Source of the DNA: Acetobacterium bakii
GTDB lineage: Bacteria; Bacillota; Clostridia; Eubacteriales; Eubacteriaceae
NCBI RefSeq assembly: GCF_001263355.1
Contig: NZ_LGYO01000010.1
Location: 1-40,989 of the forward strand
Direction of reading: 5' to 3'
Length of the DNA stretch: 40,989 nucleotides
The notes under the pieces are model-generated. The model worked only from the letters and a program-made list of their open reading frames with translations, was not told the DNA's origin and searched no databases. The position numbers and the translations under genes were made by a program. Of the stretch, positions 26,644-35,743 are shown piece after piece (within the stretch, counting starts at the first letter, position 1; the number at the start of each line of letters is the position of its first letter).

Positions 26644-27312
26644 CTATTTTTTTCCAAGGGTATAGCCAACGCCTCGAATTGTATCAATTTTTACTTGGGT
26701 GTCAATGATTTTTTTACGCAGATTATGAACATATATCTCAATATTGTTCTCATTGACTTCCTTATCAAAGCCCCACACCCGATCTAAAATCTGCTCCCGA
26801 GTAAATACCTGATTTGGCCGTTTTAAAAGCATTTCCAGGATTTTCGCTTCTTTTACCGAAAGTTTAAACTCTTTCTCTGCGGTTTGCAGGATATTCTTTT
26901 TGGTATTAAAGTTAACATCCTCAAACACAATGGTCTCACCCTTAATGCCATGGTCAGGACGACGTCCCAAAGCACGAATTCTGGCAAAAAGTTCCTTAGC
27001 CGAAAATGGCTTAATCAAATAATCATCTGCTCCTAAATCCAAACCCTTCACTTTATCGTCAATGGTCCCTTTGGCAGTCAGCATCATTACTGGGGTATTG
27101 ATTCCCTGTTCCCGTATTTGCTGAAGAATTTCTATGCCGCTTTTAATGGGAAGCATAATGTCTAAAACGATGACATCGTAAATGGGATTAAGTGCAAACA
27201 ACAAGCCTTCTTCTCCATCATTTGCAATATCACAATCGATGTTTTGTATCTTGCAAAGTTCCTGGAGTGCATCAGTTATTTTTTTTTCGTCTTCCACGAA
27301 TAATATGCGCAT
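26644..27312 (-). CDS. OmpR-family response regulator, first system
   Basis: 222 residues from ATG at 27312 (MRILFVEDEK), with AGGAG seven bases upstream; the longer frame to 27375 begins in the promoter. Receiver domain with phospho-site Asp51 and DIMLPIKSG, switch residues MLTAKG and conserved Lys in DYLIKPFSAKEL. C-terminal winged helix ending YVHNLRKKI, IDTIRGVGYTLG. Its gene faces away from a second OmpR-family regulator across a shared 150-bp control region. Confidence 0.95.
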   Translation of the reverse strand: MRILFVEDEKKITDALQELCKIQNIDCDIANDGEEGLLFALNPIYDVIVLDIMLPIKSGIEILQQIREQGINTPVMMLTAKGTIDDKVKGLDLGADDYLIKPFSAKELFARIRALGRRPDHGIKGETIVFEDVNFNTKKNILQTAEKEFKLSVKEAKILEMLLKRPNQVFTREQILDRVWGFDKEVNENNIEIYVHNLRKKIIDTQVKIDTIRGVGYTLGKK

Positions 27313-27373
27313 AAGTCGACTCCTTCTACGTTTCAAATTTTGATCATATCTTAACAGGATAATTATAATTCCC

Positions 27374-27431
27374 AAATCTTAAAGCTATATGAAATTCAAA
27401 ATCTTAAAGCTATATAAAAGTCTTAAACTAT
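27374..27431. repeat. Direct repeats between the two divergent regulator genes
   Basis: AAATCTTAAAGCTATAT occurs at 27374-27390 and again, identical over 17 bases, at 27399-27415, a 25-bp period. A shortened copy, TCTTAAACTAT, is at 27421-27431. The first copy sits immediately upstream of a TATAAT (27367-27362, minus) that has no recognisable -35, as expected of an activator-dependent promoter. Likely response-regulator binding sites. Confidence 0.65.
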
Positions 27432-27462
27432 GATATTATTTTATGAAATTAGGAGGATAAAC

Positions 27463-28140
27463 ATGAAAGAAATACTCATCGTAGAAGATGATCGCAAGAT
27501 TTCCCGGATAATCGAGCTTCAATTAAACCATGAAGGCTTTAAAACAACAAAAGCTTTTACCGGAAGAGAAGCCATTGAGCAATACAATAATAATCCCCAT
27601 TTTGACTTAATCCTGCTTGACATAATGCTTCCTGAAATATCTGGCTTTGAAGTATTAAAACATATTAAATCCAAGGATCAAATGATACCGGTTATATTTC
27701 TTTCCGCCAGGGATGACACCAGCGCTGTGGTAGCCGGTTTTGAACTGGGAGCTGACGATTATGTCACAAAACCCTTTAATTTTGATGAACTCCTCGCCCG
27801 GATTAAGGCAAACATTCGAAAAAGCACCCCGATGACGTCTCAAAAAAGCATGATCAGCTTTAAGGATATTGAAATAAACATGGATACCTTCTCTGTCAAA
27901 CGTGGGGAACAGCCCATCGATCTGTCACGAACAGAATTTGACCTTCTATACTATCTGGTCCTGAACCACGAATTGGTTCAATCCAGAGAACAGATTTTAG
28001 ATAATGTCTGGGGTTTTGATTATGACGGCGGTGAAAATATTGTGGATGTTTATATTAAATATCTGCGGGATAAAATTGATCGGGAGTATTCTGAAAAACG
28101 GATTCAAACAGTAAGGGGTCGGGGTTATGTGGTTCGATAA
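27463..28140 (+). CDS. OmpR-family response regulator, second system
   Basis: 225 residues from ATG at 27463 (MKEILIVEDDRK), with TTAGGAGG eight bases upstream. Receiver with Asp53 in LLLDIMLPEISG and DYVTKPFNFDEL, then a winged-helix domain with DVYIKYLRDKID and IQTVRGRGYVVR. Overlaps the kinase gene by 14 bases. Same family as the divergent regulator but clearly different in sequence, so not a recent duplicate. Confidence 0.95.
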   Translation: MKEILIVEDDRKISRIIELQLNHEGFKTTKAFTGREAIEQYNNNPHFDLILLDIMLPEISGFEVLKHIKSKDQMIPVIFLSARDDTSAVVAGFELGADDYVTKPFNFDELLARIKANIRKSTPMTSQKSMISFKDIEINMDTFSVKRGEQPIDLSRTEFDLLYYLVLNHELVQSREQILDNVWGFDYDGGENIVDVYIKYLRDKIDREYSEKRIQTVRGRGYVVR

Positions 28141-29611
28141 GCTGAATATTCCCGGCCGGAAAAAGCCCTTAAAGCTTTATCACCGCATTGTAATGTTTTT
28201 TATTCTTGCCCTGACGCTCGTCCTGGCCCTTTCTTTTTTAATGGTTTTCTTTTTTTCCCGCCAGCTTATTTTTAATGAAAATGAAGCCACCATGGTTCGC
28301 TTTCAAAATTATGTGGGAAATACCATTGAAGAAAACAAGTCCCTTCTATTAAGTTTGCCAAATGATGAACGCCTCAAAGTAATTTCCGAGAAACTTTATC
28401 CTTATACCAAGGACAATTCGCTGATTGCTTTCCGCCTTTCTGATAATAGCGGTAATATCTATCAATCTGCAGTACTCCTTAATGATATTCTTGTGCCGGA
28501 TAACCTGGACAAATATGACATCGACTTTTTTAAGTTTAGCTATGATGCTGATGACACCAACGATCAAATGATCGCCGTTGATGATTTTCGTTATAACCAG
28601 ATTGAATACTATTACCTGGGCTCGTATTATACTCTGGATGATGGCAACATCATTTATATTCAAATTGTGAAAAATCTCAATGACAGTTATGTTTTTATGA
28701 CAACCCTCTATGTATTGATGATCGCCATCAGTATTTTAAGTCTGATCGCCATTATTATTATTGGTATTTACGGAACAAAGAGCTCCCTGAAACCTTTAAT
28801 CGAAATTTCTGAAACGGCGAAAAACATAACCGAGAACAACCTTAATCTACGGCTTGAAGAAACCGGCAACAAAGATGAACTGGATCAACTGATTATTTCA
28901 CTGAATCAAATGATTCAAAAACTCGAATCTGCTTTTGAAAACCAAAAGCGTTTTGTTTCCGATGCCTCTCACGAACTTCGTATTCCCCTGACCGTGATCC
29001 AGGGTTATAACCAGATACTCAGAGATTGGGGAAAAGATGATCCTCAGCTCATGGATGAATCGATTGAAGCCATCAGTGAAGAAGTTCAGGGCATGAAAAA
29101 AATGGTTGAAGACTTATTGCTGATTACCCGCATTGAAAACAATTATTTTAATGAAGATTTTGAGTTGTTGGATGTTTCCATTATTTTAGAAAAAATATAT
29201 TTCGAATCTTCCATGATTGATCCCGACCATGACTACCATATGGAATCCTGCAACCAAGCCTTTGTCCGGGGCAACGAAAGTCTGTTGGTCCAGGCCATTC
29301 GCGGTCTGATTGACAACAGCAAAAAATACACCCCCAATGGCGGAACCATTTCCCTGGGCTGTAAGGCCGGCGGCCAGAATACCAATGTTGTTTTTATCCG
29401 TGATACCGGAGTTGGCATACCATCCGACGAGTTGGAAAAAATCAAGGAACGTTTTTACCGGATCAGCCGTGACCGTTCCCGGGAAACCGGCGGGTCCGGT
29501 TTGGGCCTATCGATCATCGACAGCATCATTGCGATCCACCACGGCCGGCTGGTCATCGAAAGCCAGCTTGATGAAGGCACCACGGTATCAATTTTCCTTA
29601 AAAAACACTGA
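28127..29611 (+). CDS. Sensor histidine kinase, second two-component system
   Basis: 494 residues. Membrane segments at about 21-44 and 191-215 flank a 145-residue outside domain rich in acidic residues (DADDTNDQ). A HAMP domain follows (about 216-270), then HisKA with His282 (FVSDASHELRIPL) and HATPase motifs DNSKKYTPNGG, RDTGVGIP, GGSGLGLSI. Differs from the first kinase by having HAMP and a larger sensor part. Coupled to its regulator by overlap. Confidence 0.95.
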   Translation: MWFDKLNIPGRKKPLKLYHRIVMFFILALTLVLALSFLMVFFFSRQLIFNENEATMVRFQNYVGNTIEENKSLLLSLPNDERLKVISEKLYPYTKDNSLIAFRLSDNSGNIYQSAVLLNDILVPDNLDKYDIDFFKFSYDADDTNDQMIAVDDFRYNQIEYYYLGSYYTLDDGNIIYIQIVKNLNDSYVFMTTLYVLMIAISILSLIAIIIIGIYGTKSSLKPLIEISETAKNITENNLNLRLEETGNKDELDQLIISLNQMIQKLESAFENQKRFVSDASHELRIPLTVIQGYNQILRDWGKDDPQLMDESIEAISEEVQGMKKMVEDLLLITRIENNYFNEDFELLDVSIILEKIYFESSMIDPDHDYHMESCNQAFVRGNESLLVQAIRGLIDNSKKYTPNGGTISLGCKAGGQNTNVVFIRDTGVGIPSDELEKIKERFYRISRDRSRETGGSGLGLSIIDSIIAIHHGRLVIESQLDEGTTVSIFLKKH

Positions 29612-29612
29612 T

Positions 29613-29638
29613 TAAAAAAAGAGCTGTTTAAAGCTCTG
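29613..29638 (-). terminator. Terminator of the argCJBD operon
   Basis: Minus strand: AGAGCT-TTAAAC-AGCTCT then TTTTTTT. It lies about 170 bases after the argD stop, with the hairpin element between. Confidence 0.85.
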
Positions 29639-29778
29639 GGTTTGCTGGTAAACCGTCCCGGGGACAATGGTAAATCGTTGTCGGCTGCATGATCGGACAG
29701 GCTGTCGCCTGTTCGCCATGATGCCGACAACTGATGTTACGATTGTCCCCGGGACTTACTTTATTCTTCTGCAGTCCC
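29639..29778. mobile_element. Candidate 140-bp hairpin element (MITE/REP-like) in the argD terminator
   Basis: An imperfect long hairpin spans 29655-29755: outer stem GTCCCGGGGACAAT / ATTGTCCCCGGGAC, then GTTGTCGGC / GCCGACAAC, a CATG pair, and an inner CGGACAGGC / GCCTGTTCG with a 4-base loop. The segment is flanked by an exact 9-bp direct repeat, AAAGCTCTG, at 29630-29638 and 29779-29787. The left copy is part of the argD terminator stem. It encodes no protein. Small insertion with target duplication is the simplest reading; the class cannot be named from one copy. Confidence 0.6.
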
Positions 29779-29805
29779 AAAGCTCTGAATTGCTGTTAAT
29801 GCGTT

Positions 29806-30978
29806 CTATAAACACTCTGAAAAAATCTGCACTGCCTGGTCAATTTCTTCTTTGCTGACAATCAGCGGTGGTACAAAACGAATGGCACTGCTGCCGGCGC
29901 CGATGAGCAGCAGACCTTTTTCCATGGCCTTGGCAACAATCGCACCGGTATCGGTTGATACTTCAACCCCAATCATCAGACCCATGCCTCGAACCTCGAT
30001 AATTGAGGGGTGATCTTTCTTTAATGCTTCCAATTTTGATTGTAAATAGGCGCCTTTTTTCTCGACCGAATTAAAGAATCCCGGAGCGGTCAGGGTTTCT
30101 AAAACATATTTTGCGGTGGCACAAACAAATGGATTTCCGCCAAATGTTGACGCATGGGTGCCGGGAGTAAAGACCTCGGCCACATGGTTTTTTGCAATAA
30201 TACCACCGATGGGAACACCACCGCCTAAACCCTTTGCCATGGTCACAATATCCGGAACAATACCAAATTGCTGGTAAGCAAATAATTTTCCGGAACGGCC
30301 CATGCCCGATTGAACCTCATCAAAAATAAGGACAATATTCTCTTCATCACAAATTTTCCTGACTTCTTTTAAATAGTCAATCGACGCCGGAAAAATGCCG
30401 CCTTCACCCTGGATGGGTTCTAAAATGATCCCACAGGTTTTGGGACTGATCTTTGCTTTAAGTGCTTCGATATCATTAAAGGGCACATGATATATTTCTG
30501 GCATTAGCGGCTCCAGATTTTGCTGGTACTTCTTTTGTCCGGTGGCCGTGATGGCCGCATAGGTTCGGCCGTGGAAAGAATTGTCCATGGCTATGATTTC
30601 CACTGCATCCTTGCTTTTTCTTAATTTTGCATAGACACGACACAGTTTTAATGCGGCCTCACAGGCTTCTGCCCCACTATTGCAAAAGAAAACCTTATCC
30701 AGGCCACTTTCCCTGGTAAGTATTTCTGCCAATTCAATTCCCGGTTCAGACCAATATAAATTGGAAATATGAACCAGTTTTTCCATTTGATTTTTCATCG
30801 CCTCCAGCAGACCCGGATGAGCATGACCCAATACATCCACGGCAATCCCGGCCACAAAATCCAAATATTCTTTTCCGTCCGTATCTGTCAGCACACACCC
30901 CTGACCCTTTTCAAAGACCAAGGGAAAACGCTTGTATGTTTCCATAATTACATTATTTCCGCGTGTTATTAAATTCAC
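29806..30978 (-). CDS. argD: Acetylornithine aminotransferase
   Basis: 390 residues. Class III PLP aminotransferase: GVELAE-like entry, SGAEACEAALKL, NSFHGRTYAAI, FDEVQSGMGRSG and the PLP lysine K249 in MAKGLGGGVPIGG. Makes N-acetylornithine from the semialdehyde. GTG start with GGAGG seven bases upstream. Fourth gene of argCJBD; eleven bases after argB. Confidence 0.96.
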   Translation of the reverse strand: MNLITRGNNVIMETYKRFPLVFEKGQGCVLTDTDGKEYLDFVAGIAVDVLGHAHPGLLEAMKNQMEKLVHISNLYWSEPGIELAEILTRESGLDKVFFCNSGAEACEAALKLCRVYAKLRKSKDAVEIIAMDNSFHGRTYAAITATGQKKYQQNLEPLMPEIYHVPFNDIEALKAKISPKTCGIILEPIQGEGGIFPASIDYLKEVRKICDEENIVLIFDEVQSGMGRSGKLFAYQQFGIVPDIVTMAKGLGGGVPIGGIIAKNHVAEVFTPGTHASTFGGNPFVCATAKYVLETLTAPGFFNSVEKKGAYLQSKLEALKKDHPSIIEVRGMGLMIGVEVSTDTGAIVAKAMEKGLLLIGAGSSAIRFVPPLIVSKEEIDQAVQIFSECL

Positions 30979-30989
30979 TTTCCTGCCTC

Positions 30990-31859
30990 CTATAAAATTG
31001 ATCGTCGAATCATGGTCCCTACCCCGGCCGCAGTAAATAGTTCAAGCAGCAACGAGTGTTCGACCTTCCCATCCAGAATATGCACTGAATTCACGCCTTG
31101 GTTGAGGGCATCCACACTGTTTTCAACCTTGGGAATCATCCCTCCGGAGATGATTCCCTCTTCAATCAGTTTCTGAACATTTTCAGCGAAAAGACGTCGA
31201 ATGATGGAATCCGGATTATCAGGATCCATGTAAACTCCATCAGTATCGGTTAAATAAATCAGTTTTTCAGCCTTCACCGCCTTGGCAATGGCATAGGCCA
31301 CATGATCCGCATTGATATTATAACTTTGTCCGGTTTTGTCCGTTCCGATGGGGGCGATTACCGGCAGGTAATCTTCCTTTAGCAACGTTGTTAAAATGCG
31401 GCTGTCGACCCGAATGATGTCACCCACAAAGCCGATGTCCAGATTATTAACAAATTTCTTTTTAACCTTAATCATCCCCGCATCTTTGCCCGAAAGACCC
31501 ACTGCGGTAATTTCCCGATTTTGGAGCAGCTGAACGATTTCTTTGTTAATCTTTCCTGATAAAACCATTTCTGCAATTTCAACCACCTTTTCATTGGTGA
31601 CCCGCAAACCTTCCACAAACTCGGTTTGAATGTCAAGATCATTTAAAAGTCCAGAAATATCCTTACCGCCGCCATGAACGATAATCAGGCGAATCCCCAC
31701 CAGACGCATGAGGGCAATATCATCCATTACCGATTGTTTAATATTCTCGTCATACATGAAACTGCCGCCATATTTAATGACCATGGTTTTCTTTTTAAAC
31801 TGTTGAATATAGGGCAATGCTTCAATGAGAATATTTGCCTTTTCAATATATTTTTCCAT
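30990..31859 (-). CDS. argB: Acetylglutamate kinase
   Basis: 289 residues. Amino acid kinase fold with VIKYGGSFMYD at the N-terminus, LIIVHGGGKDISGLL, and GGMIPKVENSVDAL near the C-terminus. Phosphorylates N-acetylglutamate, the second arginine step. An N-terminal helix extension of about 20 residues suggests the arginine-inhibited hexameric type. Ribosome site weak (GAAAG); 91 bases from argJ. Confidence 0.96.
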   Translation of the reverse strand: MEKYIEKANILIEALPYIQQFKKKTMVIKYGGSFMYDENIKQSVMDDIALMRLVGIRLIIVHGGGKDISGLLNDLDIQTEFVEGLRVTNEKVVEIAEMVLSGKINKEIVQLLQNREITAVGLSGKDAGMIKVKKKFVNNLDIGFVGDIIRVDSRILTTLLKEDYLPVIAPIGTDKTGQSYNINADHVAYAIAKAVKAEKLIYLTDTDGVYMDPDNPDSIIRRLFAENVQKLIEEGIISGGMIPKVENSVDALNQGVNSVHILDGKVEHSLLLELFTAAGVGTMIRRSIL

Positions 31860-31950
31860 TTAAGTCTACTTTCTTTGTTATTTGCTTATTCTAAAACAAG
31901 CCTTGCTCTTAGCCTTTATCAGGAACTGCAACGGGCAGCTACCTCGATTT

Positions 31951-33171
31951 TTAGCTTCGATAGTCGCCGTTAATCTTAACATACTCATAGGACAGATCAC
32001 AACCCCAGGCCACGGCTTTTTCATCGCCCTCTTGTAATTCCACGATAATGGTAATATCCGTTTCCGACAATACTTTTTTGGCTTCGTCCTCGTCAAAGGC
32101 AATGGGAACGCCATCATTAAGTAACGTGATCATCCCCGCCTGGCTTGAAAACACCAGCGAAACCTTATTGGGATCAAAGGGCGCACCCGCATAACCAAGA
32201 GCACACAGAACCCGTCCCCAATTGGCATCTTCACCAAAAATAGCTGTTTTGACCAGACTGGAAGTGGTCACGGATTTCGCTAATACCCGGGCATCATCCT
32301 TGGTTTTTGCCCCTCGGACATTCACTTCCAAAAATTTTGTGGCACCTTCGCCATCCCGGATTATTTTCTTGGCCAGCCATTTATGAACATAAACAAAGGC
32401 TTCCCTGAAAACTTCAAAATCAGGGCTGTTTTCGGTAAGTTTTTCATTGCCCGCCATGCCATTGGCCAAAACGGTTACCATATCATTGGTGCTGGTGTCA
32501 CCATCCACTGAAATCATATTATAACTATCGATGGTGGTTTCTCTTAACAGCTTTTGAAGAACATCAGCATCAATGGCCGCATCGGTTGTTACAAATGAAA
32601 GCATGGTTGCCATGTTTGGATGAATCATCCCTGAGCCCTTTGCCATTCCCCCAATTTTTACGGATACACCGTTAATTGTAATTTCTACGCCAATGGTTTT
32701 AGCCATTGTGTCGGTTGTCAGAATTGCCTGGGCCGCCAATAATCCCTCCTCAGAGGAAGACCCCAATAGAGGCACCAATTCATCAATTCCGGATAGAATC
32801 TTTTCAACCGGCAGCGGCAGCCCGATCACCCCGGTGGATGCGATTAAAATAGTCTCAGGTCCAATGTTAAGGGTTGTTCCCAGTTTTTTTGCCGTTGACA
32901 GCACAACCGACCGTCCCTGTTCTCCGGTACAGGCATTAGCATTGCCGCTATTGACAATAACCGCCTGGACATTCGGGTTTTTCATTACCTCCATACACCA
33001 GAGAATCGGCGCTGCTTTTACCAGATTGGTGGTGGTCATTACCGCCGCGGTTGCCATCACCTCAGAATAAATTATGCCAAGATCAAGAGCCTGCTTTTTA
33101 ATTCCGCAGTGTATTCCACCTGCTTTAAAACCTTTAGGGGTTGTCACACCACCCGCTTCAATTATTTTCAT
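31951..33171 (-). CDS. argJ: Bifunctional ornithine acetyltransferase / N-acetylglutamate synthase
   Basis: 406 residues. Self-cleaving ArgJ: the nucleophile is Thr189 in HPNMATMLSF, giving alpha and beta chains. Moves the acetyl group from acetylornithine to glutamate, so the cycle needs no separate ArgA if the bifunctional form is present; whether it also uses acetyl-CoA cannot be told from sequence. ATG 14 bases after the argC stop, AGGAG upstream. A 91-base gap follows before argB with only weak hairpins. Confidence 0.96.
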   Translation of the reverse strand: MKIIEAGGVTTPKGFKAGGIHCGIKKQALDLGIIYSEVMATAAVMTTTNLVKAAPILWCMEVMKNPNVQAVIVNSGNANACTGEQGRSVVLSTAKKLGTTLNIGPETILIASTGVIGLPLPVEKILSGIDELVPLLGSSSEEGLLAAQAILTTDTMAKTIGVEITINGVSVKIGGMAKGSGMIHPNMATMLSFVTTDAAIDADVLQKLLRETTIDSYNMISVDGDTSTNDMVTVLANGMAGNEKLTENSPDFEVFREAFVYVHKWLAKKIIRDGEGATKFLEVNVRGAKTKDDARVLAKSVTTSSLVKTAIFGEDANWGRVLCALGYAGAPFDPNKVSLVFSSQAGMITLLNDGVPIAFDEDEAKKVLSETDITIIVELQEGDEKAVAWGCDLSYEYVKINGDYRS

Positions 33172-33185
33172 GTCTACGCTCCTGC

Positions 33186-34229
33186 TTAGATTGGGAAGTC
33201 GGCAATAAAGTCAATTCCTGTTTTTTCATTTAAATCAAATAATATATTCATATTTTGAACAGCCTGTCCCGCCGCCCCTTTGATGAGGTTGTCAATGGCG
33301 CCGACAACAATCACCCGATTGGTGCGAGGGTCGACCTTTAATCCGATATCACAAAAATTTGTGCCCTTGACCCAACGGGTTTCTGGCAATTTTTCTCCGG
33401 CTAAAAGACGAACAAAGTATTCATCCTTGTAAAAGTCCCGGTATAAATCCTGAAGCGCTGCCACGCTGATATCTTTTTTTAGGTTGGCATAGCATAAAGC
33501 CAGGATGCCTCGGTTCATGGGCACAAGATGGGGCGTAAATAACAGTTTAAAATCGCCGCCATTGAATAAATGCAGTTCCTGTTCGATTTCCGGGGTGTGG
33601 CGGTGCTCGCCGATTTTATATGCTTTAACGGTTTCATTGCATTCGGAATACATAACGTCTAACACCGTTCCCCGACCGGCTCCGGTAACCCCTGATTTCG
33701 CATCAATAATAATACTGTTTTCGTCAATCAGATTATTCTTAATCAGAGGTGCCAGGCTCAGAATACTGCAGGTTGTATAACATCCCGGGTTCGAAATCAA
33801 GCGGGCCTTTTTTATGTCATTGCGATGTAATTCGCATAAACCATAAACAGCTTCCTTTAATAAGGATTTATTAAAATGCTCGGTTTTGTACCAATCCTCA
33901 TAGACGGAAACATCCTTTAGCCTAAAGTCTGCACCCAGGTCAACAATTTTCGTTTTTTTCAATATATCCTCAGTAATCAGCTTTGAGGCAATGCCATGAG
34001 GAAGCGCAAGAAAGACCACATCCGACGTTTCCGCCAGGATGTTGATATCGGCCGCTTCACAGCGAATATCAGTCAGTCCCGTGTAATTCCCATAAATATC
34101 ACTCAGCTTCTGACCGGCAAAGCTTCGGGACCCCACTGTCACAATCTCAACATCAGGATGTCTCATCAATATTCGGATCAATTCCTGACCGGCATAACCG
34201 GTTCCACCTATTACAGATGCTTTTATCAT
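33186..34229 (-). CDS. argC: N-acetyl-gamma-glutamyl-phosphate reductase
   Basis: 347 residues. NADPH-binding GGTGYAGQELIRIL at the N-terminus, catalytic Cys150 in SNPGCYTT, and HRHTPEIEQEL further on. Third step of the acetylated arginine route. ATG with AGGGAGG upstream. First gene of the leftward argCJBD operon. Confidence 0.97.
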   Translation of the reverse strand: MIKASVIGGTGYAGQELIRILMRHPDVEIVTVGSRSFAGQKLSDIYGNYTGLTDIRCEAADINILAETSDVVFLALPHGIASKLITEDILKKTKIVDLGADFRLKDVSVYEDWYKTEHFNKSLLKEAVYGLCELHRNDIKKARLISNPGCYTTCSILSLAPLIKNNLIDENSIIIDAKSGVTGAGRGTVLDVMYSECNETVKAYKIGEHRHTPEIEQELHLFNGGDFKLLFTPHLVPMNRGILALCYANLKKDISVAALQDLYRDFYKDEYFVRLLAGEKLPETRWVKGTNFCDIGLKVDPRTNRVIVVGAIDNLIKGAAGQAVQNMNILFDLNEKTGIDFIADFPI

Positions 34230-34352
34230 TTTTTTACCTCCCTAACGTTACTTATATAGAAACAATTTCGTTGTGTCTATTCTATCAAATTAATTGAATG
34301 GTGTCTGTGTGTTTTTAAAATTTACAATTTTGGAAAATTTATTTATTCCAGC

Positions 34353-34381
34353 ATTATATCGGAACTTCGATGAATATTCAA
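34353..34381 (-). promoter_or_regulatory. Promoter of argCJBD with overlapping ARG-box-like site
   Basis: Minus strand: TTGAAT (34381-34376), 17-base spacer, TATAAT (34358-34353). The palindrome TGAATATTCA (34371-34380) covers the -35, which is where an ArgR site would block initiation. Long leader of about 120 bases. Confidence 0.75.
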
Positions 34382-34389
34382 GCATTATT

Positions 34390-34409
34390 TATGAATAATT
34401 ATAAGTATA
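34390..34409. promoter_or_regulatory. Candidate ArgR operator between argC and argG
   Basis: TATGAATAATTATAAGTATA matches the ARG box pattern (TNTGAATWWWWATNCANW) over most positions. It lies between the two divergent promoters, so one site could serve both. No argR gene is in the window. Confidence 0.6.
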
Positions 34410-34432
34410 TTTAAATTTTATTCTTTTTTTAC

Positions 34433-34461
34433 TTGCATTAGCGTTCATTTGATTGTATAAT
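34433..34461 (+). promoter_or_regulatory. Promoter of argGH
   Basis: TTGCAT (34433-34438), 17-base spacer, TATAAT (34456-34461). Starts about 50 bases before the argG start codon. Confidence 0.8.
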
Positions 34462-34519
34462 CATTCATGAAATTAAAATAAAATTATAGTTATATATTAA
34501 CTTTCAGGAGGATACAACA

Positions 34520-35737
34520 TTGAGAAAAAAAGTAATTCTTGCCTATTCCGGTGGATTAGATACCACCACTATTATACCATGGTTAAAAAACACCTACGAT
34601 TATGATGTTATTGCCGTTTGTGTGGACGTCGGACAGGGCACTGAACTGGAAGGCCTGGAAGAAAGAGCCCTGTCCTCAGGAGCCAGCAAACTGATCATTG
34701 AAGATGTCACCGATGAATTCGTTGAAGACTTTGTCTGGCCAGCCCTAAAAGCTGATGCGGTTTATGAAAAAAAATATTTACTGGGAACTTCCCTAGCACG
34801 TCCGTTAATTGCCAAGGTTCTGGTAAAATATGCAGAACTGGAAGGCGCTGATGCGATTTGTCACGGTGCCACCGGTAAAGGAAATGATCAAGTCCGTTTT
34901 GAATTGACCATCGGAGCCCTTGCCCCGCAACTAAAAATTATCGCTCCCTGGCGAATCTGGGATATTAAATCCCGAGAAGATGCCATGGATTATTGTATCC
35001 TCCACGATATTAAAGTGCCAATGACCGTCAGCAACAGCTACAGCCGGGATAAAAACATCTTGCACATGAGCCATGAAGGCCTTGAATTGGAAGATCCCTC
35101 CCTGGAACCGCAGTATAAAAAATTACTGCAAATGACCACCCCCATTGAAGACACGCCTGATGAATTTGAAATCGTCGACCTGGAGTTTATCGAAGGTATT
35201 CCCACCAAGCTTAATGGCATTGCCATGAGTGGCCGGGAATTACTCAGCGAGCTTAATATCATCGGCGGACGACATGGCATTGGCGTGGTTGATCTCATTG
35301 AAAACCGTATCGTTGGTATGAAATCCCGTGGGATTTACGAAACCCCCGGCGGTTCCATCCTTTATAAGGCCCATGAAGAACTGGAACACATGTGTCTGGA
35401 TCGCCAAACCTTTGGCTTTAAGCAACAGGCTGCCGTTAAATTTGCCGAACTTGCTTATAATGGTGAATGGTATACCCCCCTTCGCGAAGCATTGACTGCT
35501 TTTGTGAATGAAACTCAAAAAACCGTAACCGGAACCGTCCAAGTGAAACTCTACAAAGGAAACATTATTCTGACCGGGGTCGCTTCACCTTACTCCTTAT
35601 ACAATGCCGAAATTGCCAGCTTCACCACCGGTGATCTTTATGATCATAAGGATGCTGAAGGTTTCATTCATCTCTTTGGTTTGCCACTGAAGGTTCGTGC
35701 CCTGATGCGTTTAAGCCGAGAAGAAAAAGGAGAATAA
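34520..35737 (+). CDS. argG: Argininosuccinate synthase
   Basis: 405 residues. ATP pyrophosphatase loop AYSGGLDTT at 9-17, [15 protein letters not shown], and [15 protein letters not shown] all match ArgG. Joins citrulline and aspartate. TTG start, with AGGAGG nine bases upstream. Six bases before argH. Confidence 0.98.
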   Translation: MRKKVILAYSGGLDTTTIIPWLKNTYDYDVIAVCVDVGQGTELEGLEERALSSGASKLIIEDVTDEFVEDFVWPALKADAVYEKKYLLGTSLARPLIAKVLVKYAELEGADAICHGATGKGNDQVRFELTIGALAPQLKIIAPWRIWDIKSREDAMDYCILHDIKVPMTVSNSYSRDKNILHMSHEGLELEDPSLEPQYKKLLQMTTPIEDTPDEFEIVDLEFIEGIPTKLNGIAMSGRELLSELNIIGGRHGIGVVDLIENRIVGMKSRGIYETPGGSILYKAHEELEHMCLDRQTFGFKQQAAVKFAELAYNGEWYTPLREALTAFVNETQKTVTGTVQVKLYKGNIILTGVASPYSLYNAEIASFTTGDLYDHKDAEGFIHLFGLPLKVRALMRLSREEKGE

Positions 35738-35743
35738 ATACTG

